Assembly (NCBI RefSeq): GCF_020026305.1
Contig: NZ_CP075691.1
Location: forward strand, 2,480,001-2,544,000
From: Streptomyces sp. 135
GTDB taxonomy: Bacteria > Actinomycetota > Actinomycetes > Streptomycetales > Streptomycetaceae
Direction of reading: 5' to 3'
DNA length: 64,000 bases
Shown here: piece by piece, positions 35,938 to 45,530 of the stretch
Numbering within the stretch: position 1 is the stretch's first letter
Layout: each line of letters begins with the position of its first letter
Made by a program: the position numbers and the translations under genes
The notes under the pieces: generated by a model
What the model was told of the DNA's origin: nothing
Seen by the model: only the letters and a program-made list of their open reading frames with translations
Databases searched by the model: none

Positions 35938-37059
35938 ATGGCTCAGGAAGACGACTGGCAGCGGAACGTACTGAGGGATCTCGGAGCGGGCATCGGCCCG
36001 GCGGGCGAGCCGACCGATGTGCTCCGCGGAACGGACGGTGACCGACGGCCCGCTCCCCGGCCGACGGCTCCGGCCCGCCCCGTACGCAGCGACGCCCGCC
36101 CCATACACGGCAACGCCCGCGACCCTCGCATCCCCATGCCCGCCCCCGAGTCCGTCCCCACCGTCGACCCCCGCCTGGCCCGCGCCCTGGGCAGCCCGCA
36201 GCACGGCGAATCCGCGGTCCGCCGCACCGGACGCTCGCTGCGCAAGCTCACCGCGTCGGCCGGCCAGGAGGTCACCGAGCAGACCCGGCTCGCCCGCGAG
36301 GTGCAGCAGCCGGTCACCACCGGCCGTGTCATCGCCGTCACGTCGATCCGGGGCGGGGTCGGCAAGTCCACCGTCTCCGCGCTCCTGGCCCGGACCTTCA
36401 ACCACTACCGGCACGACCCCGTCCTCGCCCTGGAGGCGGACGCCGCGCTCGGTACCCTGCCGGTCCGCCTCGGCGCCGAGTCGGTGCGCTGGGCCTGCGC
36501 GGACCTCGCCCCCATCCTCAGCCCCGCCATGCAACTCACCGACGTCACCGGCTACCTGGTCCCCGTGACCGACGGCGGCTGGCTGCTGCCCGCGAGCCGG
36601 GGACGCGTCGGCGCCCCGCTCGACGTACCCACCTACCGCACCGTCACCCTCGCCCTGCGCCGCTACTTCGCCGTCACCGTGGTCGACTGCGAGACCCTGC
36701 CCGGCGAGGTGGCCCGCACCGCCATGGACACCGCCCACGCCCGCGTGGTCGTCGCCCCGATGACCGCCGAGGGCGTCGGCGGCACCCGCATCGTCCTGGA
36801 CTGGCTGGCCCAGCTGCCGCACTCGGCCCTGGCCACCACCGTGGTCGCGCTGTCCGCCAACTCCCCCGACACGACACTTGATCTGAAGGCCGCCACCGCG
36901 CATCTGCGGGAGACCGGGGCGGCCGTCGTCGCCCTGCCCTACGACCGTCACCTGGCCCAAGGAGGCCCCATCCACACCGGCATGCTCGGCCAGAACTCCC
37001 GGGACGCCGCCGTGCGGTTGGCGGCCGAGGCGATGGGGCGGGCGGTGCGGGTGCGATGA
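35938..37059 (+). CDS. MinD/ParA-like P-loop ATPase of the T7SS locus
   Basis: A 373-residue protein: Pro/Arg-rich disordered N-terminus (1-125), then a SIMIBI ATPase domain with deviant Walker A SIRGGVGKST (about 135-145), EADAALGTLP (about 160-170) and VVDCE (about 244-248). Mycobacterial EspI/EspG-locus ATPases have the same layout (Pro-rich N-terminus plus MinD-like domain). It overlaps eccC as ATGA, so it is co-translated with the motor ATPase. It probably regulates or positions the secretion machine; its exact role is unknown. Confidence 0.85.
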   Translation: MAQEDDWQRNVLRDLGAGIGPAGEPTDVLRGTDGDRRPAPRPTAPARPVRSDARPIHGNARDPRIPMPAPESVPTVDPRLARALGSPQHGESAVRRTGRSLRKLTASAGQEVTEQTRLAREVQQPVTTGRVIAVTSIRGGVGKSTVSALLARTFNHYRHDPVLALEADAALGTLPVRLGAESVRWACADLAPILSPAMQLTDVTGYLVPVTDGGWLLPASRGRVGAPLDVPTYRTVTLALRRYFAVTVVDCETLPGEVARTAMDTAHARVVVAPMTAEGVGGTRIVLDWLAQLPHSALATTVVALSANSPDTTLDLKAATAHLRETGAAVVALPYDRHLAQGGPIHTGMLGQNSRDAAVRLAAEAMGRAVRVR

Positions 37060-40000
37060 CCCACCGCCTGATCCACCGCCCGGCCCGCTCCACCCGGCCA
37101 CTGGACACCACGCCCGAGCGCACCATCGAACCGCCCCCGAACCTGCCCGAGGGCAAGATGGGCAACGCCGCCACCGCGCTCCTGCCCATGGCCGGCGTCA
37201 TGGGCTCGGTCGTGATGATGACCGTCATCCGCAACAGCCAGTTCGCCGCCGTCGGCGCCATCGTCCTCGTCTTCGCCCTGCTCGGCGCGGTCGCCCTCTT
37301 CCTCTCCCAGCGCGGCAAGGCCCAGCGCACCCGGCGTACCCAGCGCGAGCGCTATCTCGAGTACGTCGAGGAGCAGCGTGAGGAACTGGGCGCCGTCGAG
37401 CGGGAGTTGCGACGCCGGGCACGGGTCCTCAATCCGCCTCCGACAGCCCTGTACGACCTGGTGCGCGACCCGGCCCGGCTGTGGGAGCGACGCCGTCTCG
37501 ACGCGGACTTCCTGCGCGTGCGGCTCGGCACCGGCGACGTACCCGTGCAGCGCCTGGAGATCGGGCAGAACTCGGGCAGCGGCGTGCTGACCCCGCCCGA
37601 CCCCTTCATGCTGAACGAAGCGCGGGCCCTGCAGCACCGGTTCACCACCGCCACCGACTTCCCCCTCCTGGCGCCCCTGGACCGCGCGGGCAACGTCAGC
37701 GTCATCGGCGAACGCGAGGACGTACTCCGGGTGGCCCGGGCTCTACTGATCCAGGCCGCCGTGACCCACGCACCGGACGATGTCTCGATCGCGCTCGGCG
37801 TGCCCGGCGAACGCCTGGACGAGTGGGAGTGGACCAAGTGGCTGCCGCACGTCCTCGACACACTGCGGGACGACGGGCCGGTCGCCGCCCGGCGCATCGC
37901 GCCCAGCCTCGATCAGCTCGCCCGCCAGTGCGCCCCGGACCTGCGACGCCGGTCCTCCTACGCCGCCGAAGTGCGCCGCGGCCTCTCCGACCGCAACGCG
38001 CTGCGGATGAACGACCGGCTCCTGGTGGTCAGCGACTGCCACGGCAGCACGGCCGCCGAACTGCCCCGCCCGGACACGGCCGTCGACCTCACCGGCATGG
38101 GCGTGACCGTGCTCCACCTGCTCGAACAGCAGGTGCACGAACCCGACCAGGTGTCGGTGCGCATCACCGTCGACGGCGAGAAGGTCACCGTCGAGGACCT
38201 GCGCACCCCCGACGCGACGCCCGGACACGGAACCCTCGACGCGGTCAGCATTCCGGGCGCCGAAGGCCTGGCCCGCATGCTCGCCCCGCTGCGCCTGTCG
38301 GCCGAGTCCGCCGCCGAGGGCACCCCGATCTCCGGCCCGGTCGACTTCCCCACCCTCCTCGGCATCGACGACCCGGCCGCCCTCGACCTGAAGCGGCTGT
38401 GGGCGCCACGCGGCGAACGCGACTTCCTGCGCGTACCCGTCGGCCTCGACGACCGCCACGAGCCGGTCCTGTTGGACCTCAAGGAGTCCTCCGAGCTGGG
38501 CATGGGCCCGCACGGACTCTGTGTCGGCGCGACCGGCTCCGGCAAGAGCGAACTCCTGCGCACCCTCGTCCTGGCCCTGGTCGCCACGCACTCCCCCGAG
38601 GACTTGGCGCTCGTCCTGGTCGACTACAAGGGCGGCGCCACCTTCGCCCCCTTCACCGAACTCCCGCACGTCGCCGGGGTCATCACCAACCTGGAGAACC
38701 AGGCCGGGCTCGTCGAACGGGTCCACACCAGCCTGGCCGGCGAGGTCAAGCGCCGCCAGCAGGTCCTCAAGGACGCGGGCAACGTCGCCGACATCGGCCA
38801 CTACGCCGCCCTGCGCGCCAAGCAGCCCGAGCTCGAGCTGGAGGCGTTGCCCCATCTCTTCGTCGTCATCGACGAGTTCGGGGAGCTCCTCACCGCCAAG
38901 CCCGACTTCATCGACCTGTTCCTGTCCATCGGCCGCATCGGCCGCTCCATCGGCGTCCACCTGCTGCTCTCCAGCCAACGCATCGAATCCGGCAAGCTCA
39001 AGGGCCTGGAGACCTACCTCTCCTACCGGCTCGGCCTGCGCACCTTCTCCGCCGATGAGTCCCGCACCGTCCTGGACACGGTCGACGCCTTCCAGCTGCC
39101 GCCACTGCCGGGCTTCGGCTATCTCAAGGTCGACACATCGACGTACGAACGCTTCAAAGCGGGCTACGTCTCCGGCGCACACCGCGGCCCGGCCCTGACC
39201 GGCCAGTCCGATGACGAACCCCTCGCCTGGCTCTATCCCACCTACAACACCGGGCAGGCCCCCCAGGCCGACGCGCCATCAGAACCGCCCATGCGGGAGC
39301 GGGAGACCGGCCCGACGGTCCTTTCGGCCATGGTCGACCAGCTCTGCACCGCCGCTCCCCCCGTACGCCGCATCTGGCTGCCCCCGCTGCCCGACGCCCT
39401 CACCCTCGACCGGGCCGCCGGCCCCGTCCAAGCCTCCGAACGCGGCCTTCACCTCGCCCGGCGGGGCGATGACGCGATGCGCGTACCCCTGGGCGTACTC
39501 GACGACCCGGCCAAACAGTGGCAGGAACCCTGGTTCCTGGACCTGACCGTCGCGGGCGGTCATACCGCCGTCATCGGCGGCCCGCAGTCCGGCAAGACGA
39601 CCCTGCTGCGCACCCTCGCGCTCGCCCTGTCCCTCACCCACACCCCGGCCGACGTCGCCGTGTACGGCCTGGACCTGGTCGGCGGCGGGCTCTCCGCCCT
39701 GGCCGGTCTTCCGCACGTCGGCGGCATCGCGGGCCGCGCCGACCACGAACGCGCCGCGCGCACCGTGGCCGAGGTCCGCGCCCAACTCGCCCTGCGCGAA
39801 GAGCTGTTCCGCGAGTACGGGATCGACTCCGTCGACCAGCTGCGCCACCTGCGGGCACGGGGCAGACTGACCGAACTCGGTTCGACCGACATCGTCCTGC
39901 TCATCGACGGATTCGGCGCGCTGCGCGACGAGTTCTCCGAGCTCGACGACACCGTCGCCGACCTCCTCAAACGTGGCAGCGGCTACGGCATCCACATCGT

Positions 40001-41069
40001 GGCCGGCATGCTGCGCTGGAACGACGTACGCATCGCCACCCAGTCCATGTTCGGCTCGCGTGTCGAGCTGCGTCTCAACGACCCTTCGGACTCGAGTGTC
40101 GACCGCAAGCTGTCCGAGACGCTGACCGCGGACACTCCGGGCCGGGTCCTGACCGACGCCAAGCTCTTCGCCCAGACCGCCCTGCCCCGCATCGACGGCC
40201 GACCCGCCACCGGCGACCTCGGCCCCGCCCTGGAGCGCGCGGCCCGCACGCTGCGGGCGAGCTGGCACGGCGAACTCGCCGCGCCGGTAAGGGTGTTGCC
40301 CACCGCGCTGCCCGCCGCGAAACTGCCCTCACCCACCGCCGAGCCCTCCCGCATCCCGCTCGGCGTCGACCAGGACGCCCTCGCCCCGGCCCACCTCGAC
40401 CTGTTCGGCAGCGACCAGCACCTGCTGGTCCTCGGCGACAACGAATGCGGCAAGACGAACCTGCTGAAGCTGATCACCCGGCAGCTCATCGACCGCCACG
40501 GCGACAAGGACCTGGTCTTCGGCGTCTTCGACCCGCGCCGGGGTCTGCGCGGCACCGTCCCCGAGCCCTACCGCGGCGGCTACGCCCACAACGCCAAGCT
40601 CGCCGCCGCCCTCGCCACCGGCATCGCGGGCGAACTCGAAAAGCGCCTCCCGGAGACCGCCGACCCCGACACGATCGCCGACGGGCCCGGCTTCACCGGC
40701 CCCCGCATCGTCATCCTCGTAGACGACTACGACATCCTCACCACCGCGGGCCAGCAGCCCCTGGCGCCCTTCCTGCCCTACGTCTCCTCCGCCCAGGACA
40801 TCGGCCTGCACTTCGTCATCACCCGCCGCGTCGCCGGAGCCTCCCGCGCCCTGTACGAGCCCTTCCTCACCACCCTGCGCGAGACCGGCGCCACCGCCCT
40901 GCTCATGACCGGCGACCGCACCGAAGGCCAGCTCTTCCCCGGCCTCTACGCCTCCACCCAACCCCCCGGCCGCGGCACCCTGGTCCGCCGCGGCCGACGC
41001 CACCAGATCATCCAGACCGCCCTCGCCCCAGAGACCGACACCACCGACACGGAGACCCAGCGACCGTGA
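37056..41069 (+). CDS. eccC: EccC, FtsK/SpoIIIE-type T7SS motor ATPase (fused EccCa-EccCb)
   Basis: A 1337-residue motor of the T7SS. Two N-terminal membrane helices (about 38-85), a DUF/stalk region, then three ATPase modules: first with GATGSGKSE (about 491) and FVVIDEFGEL (Walker B), second with GPQSGKTT (about 843) and IVLLIDGFGALRDEF, third with GDNECGKTN (about 1126) and IVILVDDYDIL. The third Walker A has Cys in place of the usual Gly/Ser. EccCa and EccCb, separate in some ESX loci, are one chain here. The start overlaps the MinD-like gene (ATGA) and the stop overlaps the DUF6177-like gene (GTGA). Confidence 0.95.
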   Translation: MTHRLIHRPARSTRPLDTTPERTIEPPPNLPEGKMGNAATALLPMAGVMGSVVMMTVIRNSQFAAVGAIVLVFALLGAVALFLSQRGKAQRTRRTQRERYLEYVEEQREELGAVERELRRRARVLNPPPTALYDLVRDPARLWERRRLDADFLRVRLGTGDVPVQRLEIGQNSGSGVLTPPDPFMLNEARALQHRFTTATDFPLLAPLDRAGNVSVIGEREDVLRVARALLIQAAVTHAPDDVSIALGVPGERLDEWEWTKWLPHVLDTLRDDGPVAARRIAPSLDQLARQCAPDLRRRSSYAAEVRRGLSDRNALRMNDRLLVVSDCHGSTAAELPRPDTAVDLTGMGVTVLHLLEQQVHEPDQVSVRITVDGEKVTVEDLRTPDATPGHGTLDAVSIPGAEGLARMLAPLRLSAESAAEGTPISGPVDFPTLLGIDDPAALDLKRLWAPRGERDFLRVPVGLDDRHEPVLLDLKESSELGMGPHGLCVGATGSGKSELLRTLVLALVATHSPEDLALVLVDYKGGATFAPFTELPHVAGVITNLENQAGLVERVHTSLAGEVKRRQQVLKDAGNVADIGHYAALRAKQPELELEALPHLFVVIDEFGELLTAKPDFIDLFLSIGRIGRSIGVHLLLSSQRIESGKLKGLETYLSYRLGLRTFSADESRTVLDTVDAFQLPPLPGFGYLKVDTSTYERFKAGYVSGAHRGPALTGQSDDEPLAWLYPTYNTGQAPQADAPSEPPMRERETGPTVLSAMVDQLCTAAPPVRRIWLPPLPDALTLDRAAGPVQASERGLHLARRGDDAMRVPLGVLDDPAKQWQEPWFLDLTVAGGHTAVIGGPQSGKTTLLRTLALALSLTHTPADVAVYGLDLVGGGLSALAGLPHVGGIAGRADHERAARTVAEVRAQLALREELFREYGIDSVDQLRHLRARGRLTELGSTDIVLLIDGFGALRDEFSELDDTVADLLKRGSGYGIHIVAGMLRWNDVRIATQSMFGSRVELRLNDPSDSSVDRKLSETLTADTPGRVLTDAKLFAQTALPRIDGRPATGDLGPALERAARTLRASWHGELAAPVRVLPTALPAAKLPSPTAEPSRIPLGVDQDALAPAHLDLFGSDQHLLVLGDNECGKTNLLKLITRQLIDRHGDKDLVFGVFDPRRGLRGTVPEPYRGGYAHNAKLAAALATGIAGELEKRLPETADPDTIADGPGFTGPRIVILVDDYDILTTAGQQPLAPFLPYVSSAQDIGLHFVITRRVAGASRALYEPFLTTLRETGATALLMTGDRTEGQLFPGLYASTQPPGRGTLVRRGRRHQIIQTALAPETDTTDTETQRP

Positions 41070-42505
41070 CCAAGGACGTCATCGCCCTCACGCCCACGAT
41101 GCCCGACATCGACGTCCTGCTCGCCGGGCTCTTCGCGGGCGGCCCCTCCCTGGGCGTCACCAGCGTGCACGAGGGAGCCGTCGTCCAGCTCTGCACCCCG
41201 GACGGCCGCCCTCTCGTTTCCGTCGAAGCGCCCCTCCTCATTCAGGTCCCCGGCGAGGCGCAGCGCCTGCTCGGAGCCGAAGTGGCCGCCCCCCGCGTCC
41301 CGTTCTGGTGGACCGAAGCCCGCGCCTCCACCGCCGTCGAGGAGGGCGAGCGGCTCGCCGGTTCGTTCGCCGGACGCCTTGCCGCCGTGCTCGACGGCAC
41401 GGTCTGGCCGCCGGAAGCCGCCCACACAGATGTCGTCCCGCTCACCCCCGAGACCGCCACCGCCGCCCCCGCGGCGCCGGACTCGGCACCTCCCGCCGTC
41501 GACGTCCTCACCGACAAGGCCGCGGTCGTCATCCAGGACCGCCCCGTCGTGGCGATGACCAGCTGGCTGGCCGACGCCCTGCGCACGGCTGCCGCCGGCG
41601 GCCTGGCCCTGCAGATCGTCACGCCACCACACACCAGGCTCACCCTGCCCACCCGCACCGCCTTGCACGGGCACCCCAACCGCTGGGTCGTGCAGGACCC
41701 CGGCTGCGGGTACTACGACGGCCTCTCCGGTGCCGAACTCCACTGGCAGGACGGCCACTTCACGCCGGTGAGGTCCGCGGACGGAAAGACCCGGGTGGCC
41801 GAAGCCTTCAAACCCAGGACCGCACCCGACGCTCCGGGCGCGCGCCAGCTGGGCCTCTCCCTTCACACGACCCACCCCGCAGACGAACACCTCCTGCTCG
41901 GCGGCGCCCTGGAAGCCGCCTGGCAGGCCCTCACCGGTACTTCACCGGCCGGATGGTCCACCGCCGAACCCATCTGCCTGCCCTGGTCCCGACGCCAGAT
42001 GACCGAGCTGGCCCGCTCCCGTGCCCAGCGGTCCGCCCCCACGTGGCTGACCACCATCGGCACCCCCGAGCGCCCGGCCATCGCCACCACCCGCGTCACC
42101 CACACCTCGTCGGGCATCGAGGAGCACATCGTCCTCACCCTCGGTTACGGCGCCGACGAAGCCCCGCCCCTGGACGCCGTCGCCCCGCTGGCCGAGACCC
42201 TCGCCACCGAGCACGGCCTGGCCTCCATGCTCACCACACTCCGCACCGCCGGCCGGGATCTCACCGTCCCGCCCGGGTTCGAGGCCCCGCCGATCCCCCT
42301 CGCCTTCACCCTGGGCGCGGACGCAGTGAACGAGATCGGCCGCAGCCACGCCCAGCACCCACAGGCCGGCGCCCGCCCCACCCGACTCGGCCCCGCAGCC
42401 CGGCCCGCACTCCACTACCCCCTGGGAGACGGCACCGACCCAGGCTCCTGGGCGACACTCCAGCAGCTCAGCCGGCACCTGAAGCGGACACAGGAGGGAG
42501 CGTGA
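41066..42505 (+). CDS. T7SS-associated DUF6177-like protein
   Basis: A 479-residue soluble protein starting at GTG 41066 within a GTGA overlap with eccC. It opens with TKDVIALTPTMPDIDVLLAG and has EAPLLIQVPGEAQRLLG and FWWTEARAS, the layout of the DUF6177 family found at the end of Streptomyces T7SS loci (family recalled by eye). No catalytic motif is apparent. No signal peptide is present. It is the last gene of the operon, 156 bases from the rnpB 3' end; that gap holds GGCCGGTGGCGG-type repeats but no gene. Confidence 0.85.
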   Translation: MTKDVIALTPTMPDIDVLLAGLFAGGPSLGVTSVHEGAVVQLCTPDGRPLVSVEAPLLIQVPGEAQRLLGAEVAAPRVPFWWTEARASTAVEEGERLAGSFAGRLAAVLDGTVWPPEAAHTDVVPLTPETATAAPAAPDSAPPAVDVLTDKAAVVIQDRPVVAMTSWLADALRTAAAGGLALQIVTPPHTRLTLPTRTALHGHPNRWVVQDPGCGYYDGLSGAELHWQDGHFTPVRSADGKTRVAEAFKPRTAPDAPGARQLGLSLHTTHPADEHLLLGGALEAAWQALTGTSPAGWSTAEPICLPWSRRQMTELARSRAQRSAPTWLTTIGTPERPAIATTRVTHTSSGIEEHIVLTLGYGADEAPPLDAVAPLAETLATEHGLASMLTTLRTAGRDLTVPPGFEAPPIPLAFTLGADAVNEIGRSHAQHPQAGARPTRLGPAARPALHYPLGDGTDPGSWATLQQLSRHLKRTQEGA

Positions 42506-42661
42506 GGGACGGTGCGGGGAGCTGATCCGGTCGGGGGTGGAAGCGGCCGGTGGCGGCGGGGAGGCAGTGGCGGCGGCCGGTGGCGGTGCGGAGGCACGTG
42601 GCGGCCGAGTGCTGCCGCGGGACCCGTCCCGGCCACCCTTAGCCGGCCAGAGGCCCTGACG

Positions 42662-43076
42662 GGCAGACGAGTCGGGCTGTACGCCGGGTTCTGTGCCGCG
42701 GGTCCTCGCGGACGTCGCGGCGACGGCCATCCATCTAGGGCCGGCATTGCTGCCGGCCTCGTGCGGTCTACCCGCGGACTCGGGCGGGCAGCCCTCGAAC
42801 GTCCGCGCAGAGCGCCTCTTACCGCGCTCCTTTTGACCTTGCTCCAGGTGGGGTTTACCTAGCTGCCCAGGTCACCCTGGGCACTGGTGGTCTCTTACAC
42901 CACCGTTTCACCCTTACCGAGGACCGAGGTCCCCGGCGGTCTGTTTTCTGTGGCACTGTCCCGCGGGTCACCCCGGGTGGCCGTTAGCCACCACCTTGCC
43001 CTGTGGAGCCCGGACGTTCCTCGGGAAGGGCCCCCGAAGGGGTCTTCACGCGGCCGTCCGCCCGGCTCGTCTGCCG
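42662..43076 (-). ncRNA. rnpB: RNase P RNA, class A
   Basis: The catalytic RNA that matures tRNA 5' ends. On the minus strand the 5' end GGCAGACGAGCC pairs with the 3' end GACTCGTCTGCC (P1). Between them are the conserved GGAACGTCCGGGCTCCACAG block near 43000, the GGTAAGGGTGAAACGGTGG block, and near the 3' end ACAGAACCCGGCGTACAGCC. Length (about 415 nt) fits actinobacterial RNAs. The first 90 or so nucleotides overlap the 3' end of the EamA permease frame on the same strand. A 39-nt copy of the 3' end lies at 29356 in inverted orientation. Confidence 0.95.
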
Positions 43077-43985
43077 TGCCGACCATGTTACCCGGCGGGA
43101 GATCCGCCCCGGTGCCGTGCCCGCCGTCGCCGTCGCCGCCGTCGCCAGGAACGAACCCGCGAGGATCAGCGCGAAGGCCGCCACGACGTCCGCCGTCAGG
43201 GGCTCGGAGAGGAACGTGACGCCCGCCGCCACCGCGACGGCCGGATTGACGTACGTGAAGACGACCGCCCGGGTCGGGCCCGCCTCCCGGATCAGTTCGA
43301 GGAAGACGACGAAGGCCAGTGCCGTGCAGATCACGCCGAGGCCCGCGAGGGACAGGAGCGTGGGGGTGTCGGGCACCGTGCCGGGCCACGTCGCCGCCGC
43401 GGCGGGGGCGTAGACCAGGGCGGCCAGGACCAGGCACGGCGCGATCAGCTGGAGGGTGGGTACGTCGCGGAGGTGGCGGGCCACGATCAGGGGGGCCACG
43501 GCGTAGCCGAGCGCGGTGAGCATGACCTCTGTCAGGGACCACGCGTCGCCGCCCGTGAGGTGCGGCACCGTGAGGACCGCGACGCCCGCCAGGCCGAGGC
43601 CCAGGCCCGTGAGGCGGCGGGCGCCCAGGCGTTCCGTGTCGCCGAAGAAGCGGGCCAGGAGCGCGCCGATGATCGGGACGGCGGCGATGAGCAGCCCGGC
43701 CGTGGAGCTGGAGATGCGGCGCTCGGCGTCGGTCAGGGTCCACCACGGGCCGATGATCTCGACGCAGGCGAAGGCCAGCATGGGGCGCCAGTGGGTTTTC
43801 AGTACGCGGGGCAGTCCGCCCTGTCGTACGGCGAACGGAAGCAGGAGTGCCGCGCCCAGCGCGCAGCGCGTGAAGACCACCATCGACGGGGACAGGTCGC
43901 TGTCCACCGCCACTTTGATCATGAAGTACGGGATGCCCCACAGGACACCCATCAGGGAGAAGAGGAACCAGGCGCGTGCCGTCAT
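42984..43985 (-). CDS. EamA/DMT family permease
   Basis: A 333-residue protein with ten predicted membrane helices in two EamA halves (from FSLMGVLWGIPYFMIKVAV at about 7-25; AGLGVICTALAFVVFLELI in the second half). It belongs to the drug/metabolite transporter superfamily, like RhaT/YdcZ exporters. ATG 43985 overlaps the AraC-type gene stop (ATGA). The last 30 or so residues (basic, SRADGRVKTPSGALPEERPG) are encoded by the 5' part of rnpB, so the frame reads through the RNA gene to a chance stop. The substrate is unknown; the AraC neighbour probably regulates it. Confidence 0.85.
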   Translation of the reverse strand: MTARAWFLFSLMGVLWGIPYFMIKVAVDSDLSPSMVVFTRCALGAALLLPFAVRQGGLPRVLKTHWRPMLAFACVEIIGPWWTLTDAERRISSSTAGLLIAAVPIIGALLARFFGDTERLGARRLTGLGLGLAGVAVLTVPHLTGGDAWSLTEVMLTALGYAVAPLIVARHLRDVPTLQLIAPCLVLAALVYAPAAAATWPGTVPDTPTLLSLAGLGVICTALAFVVFLELIREAGPTRAVVFTYVNPAVAVAAGVTFLSEPLTADVVAAFALILAGSFLATAATATAGTAPGRISRRVTWSARQTSRADGRVKTPSGALPEERPGSTGQGGG

Positions 43986-44911
43986 GCGGGCAGTCTCGGG
44001 CGCGCCGGCGCCCTCTGTCTTGAACGCTGTTGCGGCCTGACGCTGTCGCGGTACGCCGCCGGGGTCACTCCGAGGACCCTGCGGAACCAGCGGGTGAGGT
44101 GCGCCTGGTCTGCGAAGCCCACGAGGGAGGCCGCCTCGGCGGGGCGCAGGCCCGCCTCCAGGTGGGCGCGGGCCCGCTTGACCCGGTGCTGGGCGAGCCA
44201 GGCGTAGGGCGGCATGCCCGTCGACGTACGGAAGGCGCGCAGGAGCTGGTAGCGGGAGAGGCCGAGCGGGGCGGCGAGTTCGGCGAGGGAGGGCGGGGCG
44301 AGGAGTTCGTCGGCGAGCCGGTCCCGGACGGTGCGGGTGATGTGGTCGGCGCCGGGGCCGCGCCCAAGGGAGGCGTGGTCGGTGAGGGGGCGGGCGCCGC
44401 CGTGTCTGCGGGCGAGCGCCGTGAGCAGCCACGGGAGGCGGGACTCGGCCTCCAGCGGGTCGGCGTGGGCGCTCAGCTCGGTGTGGGCGGCGCGCAGGGC
44501 CGCCGCCAGTTGGGGGTCGTCGACCAGCGGGTCGGGGAAGTGCGGCGGGGTGGCGGTGGCCTCGGTGAGGAGGGACGGCGCGGGGTACATGGCGCGGTAG
44601 GCGTAGCCGTCGGTGGCGCCGGGGCCGCCGGTGTGCACCTCTCCGGGGGCGAGGACGACGATGGAGCCGGGCCCGACGTGCAGCCGCCCGCCCCGGTAGT
44701 CGATGATCTCGGTCCCGCCGACGCAGACGCCGACGGTGAACTCCTCGTGGTAGTGCGGGGCGTAGCGGTGCCGGTCGAAGCGGGCGGTCAGCAGGTCGAG
44801 GGAGTCGCCGCCCGGGCCGAGGGGCGCCCTGGCCCAGTGTGCGTGCTCGCGGGGACGCCCCGCCGCCCGTGCCGCCTGGTTGCCCATGTCGTCCGTGCCG
44901 CCTATGCCCAT
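43982..44911 (-). CDS. AraC-family transcriptional regulator
   Basis: A 309-residue regulator: N-terminal cupin (about 40-130; HYHEEFTVGVCVGG, PGSIVVLAPGEVHTG) and C-terminal double HTH (about 200-295; LAELAAPLGLSRYQLLRAFR and AASLVGFADQAHLTRWFRRV, then GVTPAAYR). It lies directly upstream of and overlaps the EamA permease, an arrangement common for AraC-controlled exporters. ATG 44887 is an alternative start. Confidence 0.9.
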   Translation of the reverse strand: MGIGGTDDMGNQAARAAGRPREHAHWARAPLGPGGDSLDLLTARFDRHRYAPHYHEEFTVGVCVGGTEIIDYRGGRLHVGPGSIVVLAPGEVHTGGPGATDGYAYRAMYPAPSLLTEATATPPHFPDPLVDDPQLAAALRAAHTELSAHADPLEAESRLPWLLTALARRHGGARPLTDHASLGRGPGADHITRTVRDRLADELLAPPSLAELAAPLGLSRYQLLRAFRTSTGMPPYAWLAQHRVKRARAHLEAGLRPAEAASLVGFADQAHLTRWFRRVLGVTPAAYRDSVRPQQRSRQRAPARPRLPA

Positions 44912-44972
44912 GTGCTGCCCGCTCCCCCGGTGCCGCGCCGCGCGGCCTGTGCCCTCGTGCCCTCACGCTCTC

Positions 44973-45530
44973 TCAGGAGTGCAACGCCCGCGTGCCCTTC
45001 CGCCATGCCGCGTCGAGGTCGACGCCGTCCGGGAACCGTCCGTGGATCTCCAGGATGACCATGCCGTGCCCGAACGCCCATAGGGCACGGGCCAGGTCGA
45101 CGTCCCCGGCGCAGGCCCGCATCAGGGGGGCCGCGGCCCGCTCCTCCAGGCCCTCGGGGAGGGCGTGGCGCGGGAGGGGGCGCTCGGTGGCCAGGCGGTA
45201 GAGGTGCGGGTGGCGCAGGGCGTAGGCGCGGTAGGCGTCGGTGAGGGCGTCGAGGGAGCCGGGCGCCTCGGCCTCGGCGGCTTCGCAGACCGCGGCGGAC
45301 TCGTCCAGCATCTGCGCGATCAGTTGCACCTCCACCGCGGACTTGTCGGGGAAGTGCTTGTAGAGGGAGGGCGCCTTGATGCCGAGCCGGTCGGCGAGGA
45401 GACGCATCGTGAGCTTCTCGGCCCCGGACTCCTCCAGCAACTCCCGGGCCGCGGCGACGATCTCCCTGGCCCGGGGGGTGAGGTGTCGCCCCCACGCCGG
45501 GCGGCCGTGCGTCCCGTGCTGGTCAGCCAC
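44973..45530 (-). CDS. TetR-family repressor
   Basis: A 185-residue protein starting at GTG 45530 (GGAAGGG eight bases upstream); a longer frame starts at 45560 but lacks an RBS. The N-terminal HTH is typical (REIVAAARELLEESGAEKLT, MRLLADRLGIKAPSLYKHFP). The C-terminal part resembles TetR_C ligand-binding domains (YRAYALRHPHLYRLATERPL). It overlaps the preceding DUF4260-like gene by 8 bases. Two near-identical palindromes lie 20 and 55 bases upstream of that gene, so the pair is probably self-repressed. Confidence 0.9.
   Translation of the reverse strand: MADQHGTHGRPAWGRHLTPRAREIVAAARELLEESGAEKLTMRLLADRLGIKAPSLYKHFPDKSAVEVQLIAQMLDESAAVCEAAEAEAPGSLDALTDAYRAYALRHPHLYRLATERPLPRHALPEGLEERAAAPLMRACAGDVDLARALWAFGHGMVILEIHGRFPDGVDLDAAWRKGTRALHS

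Noticed and set aside
29356..42700. Simple integrative element with direct-repeat attL/attR at rnpB
   Set aside because: The two copies are inverted, not direct, and no integrase lies inside, so a standard element cannot be claimed.
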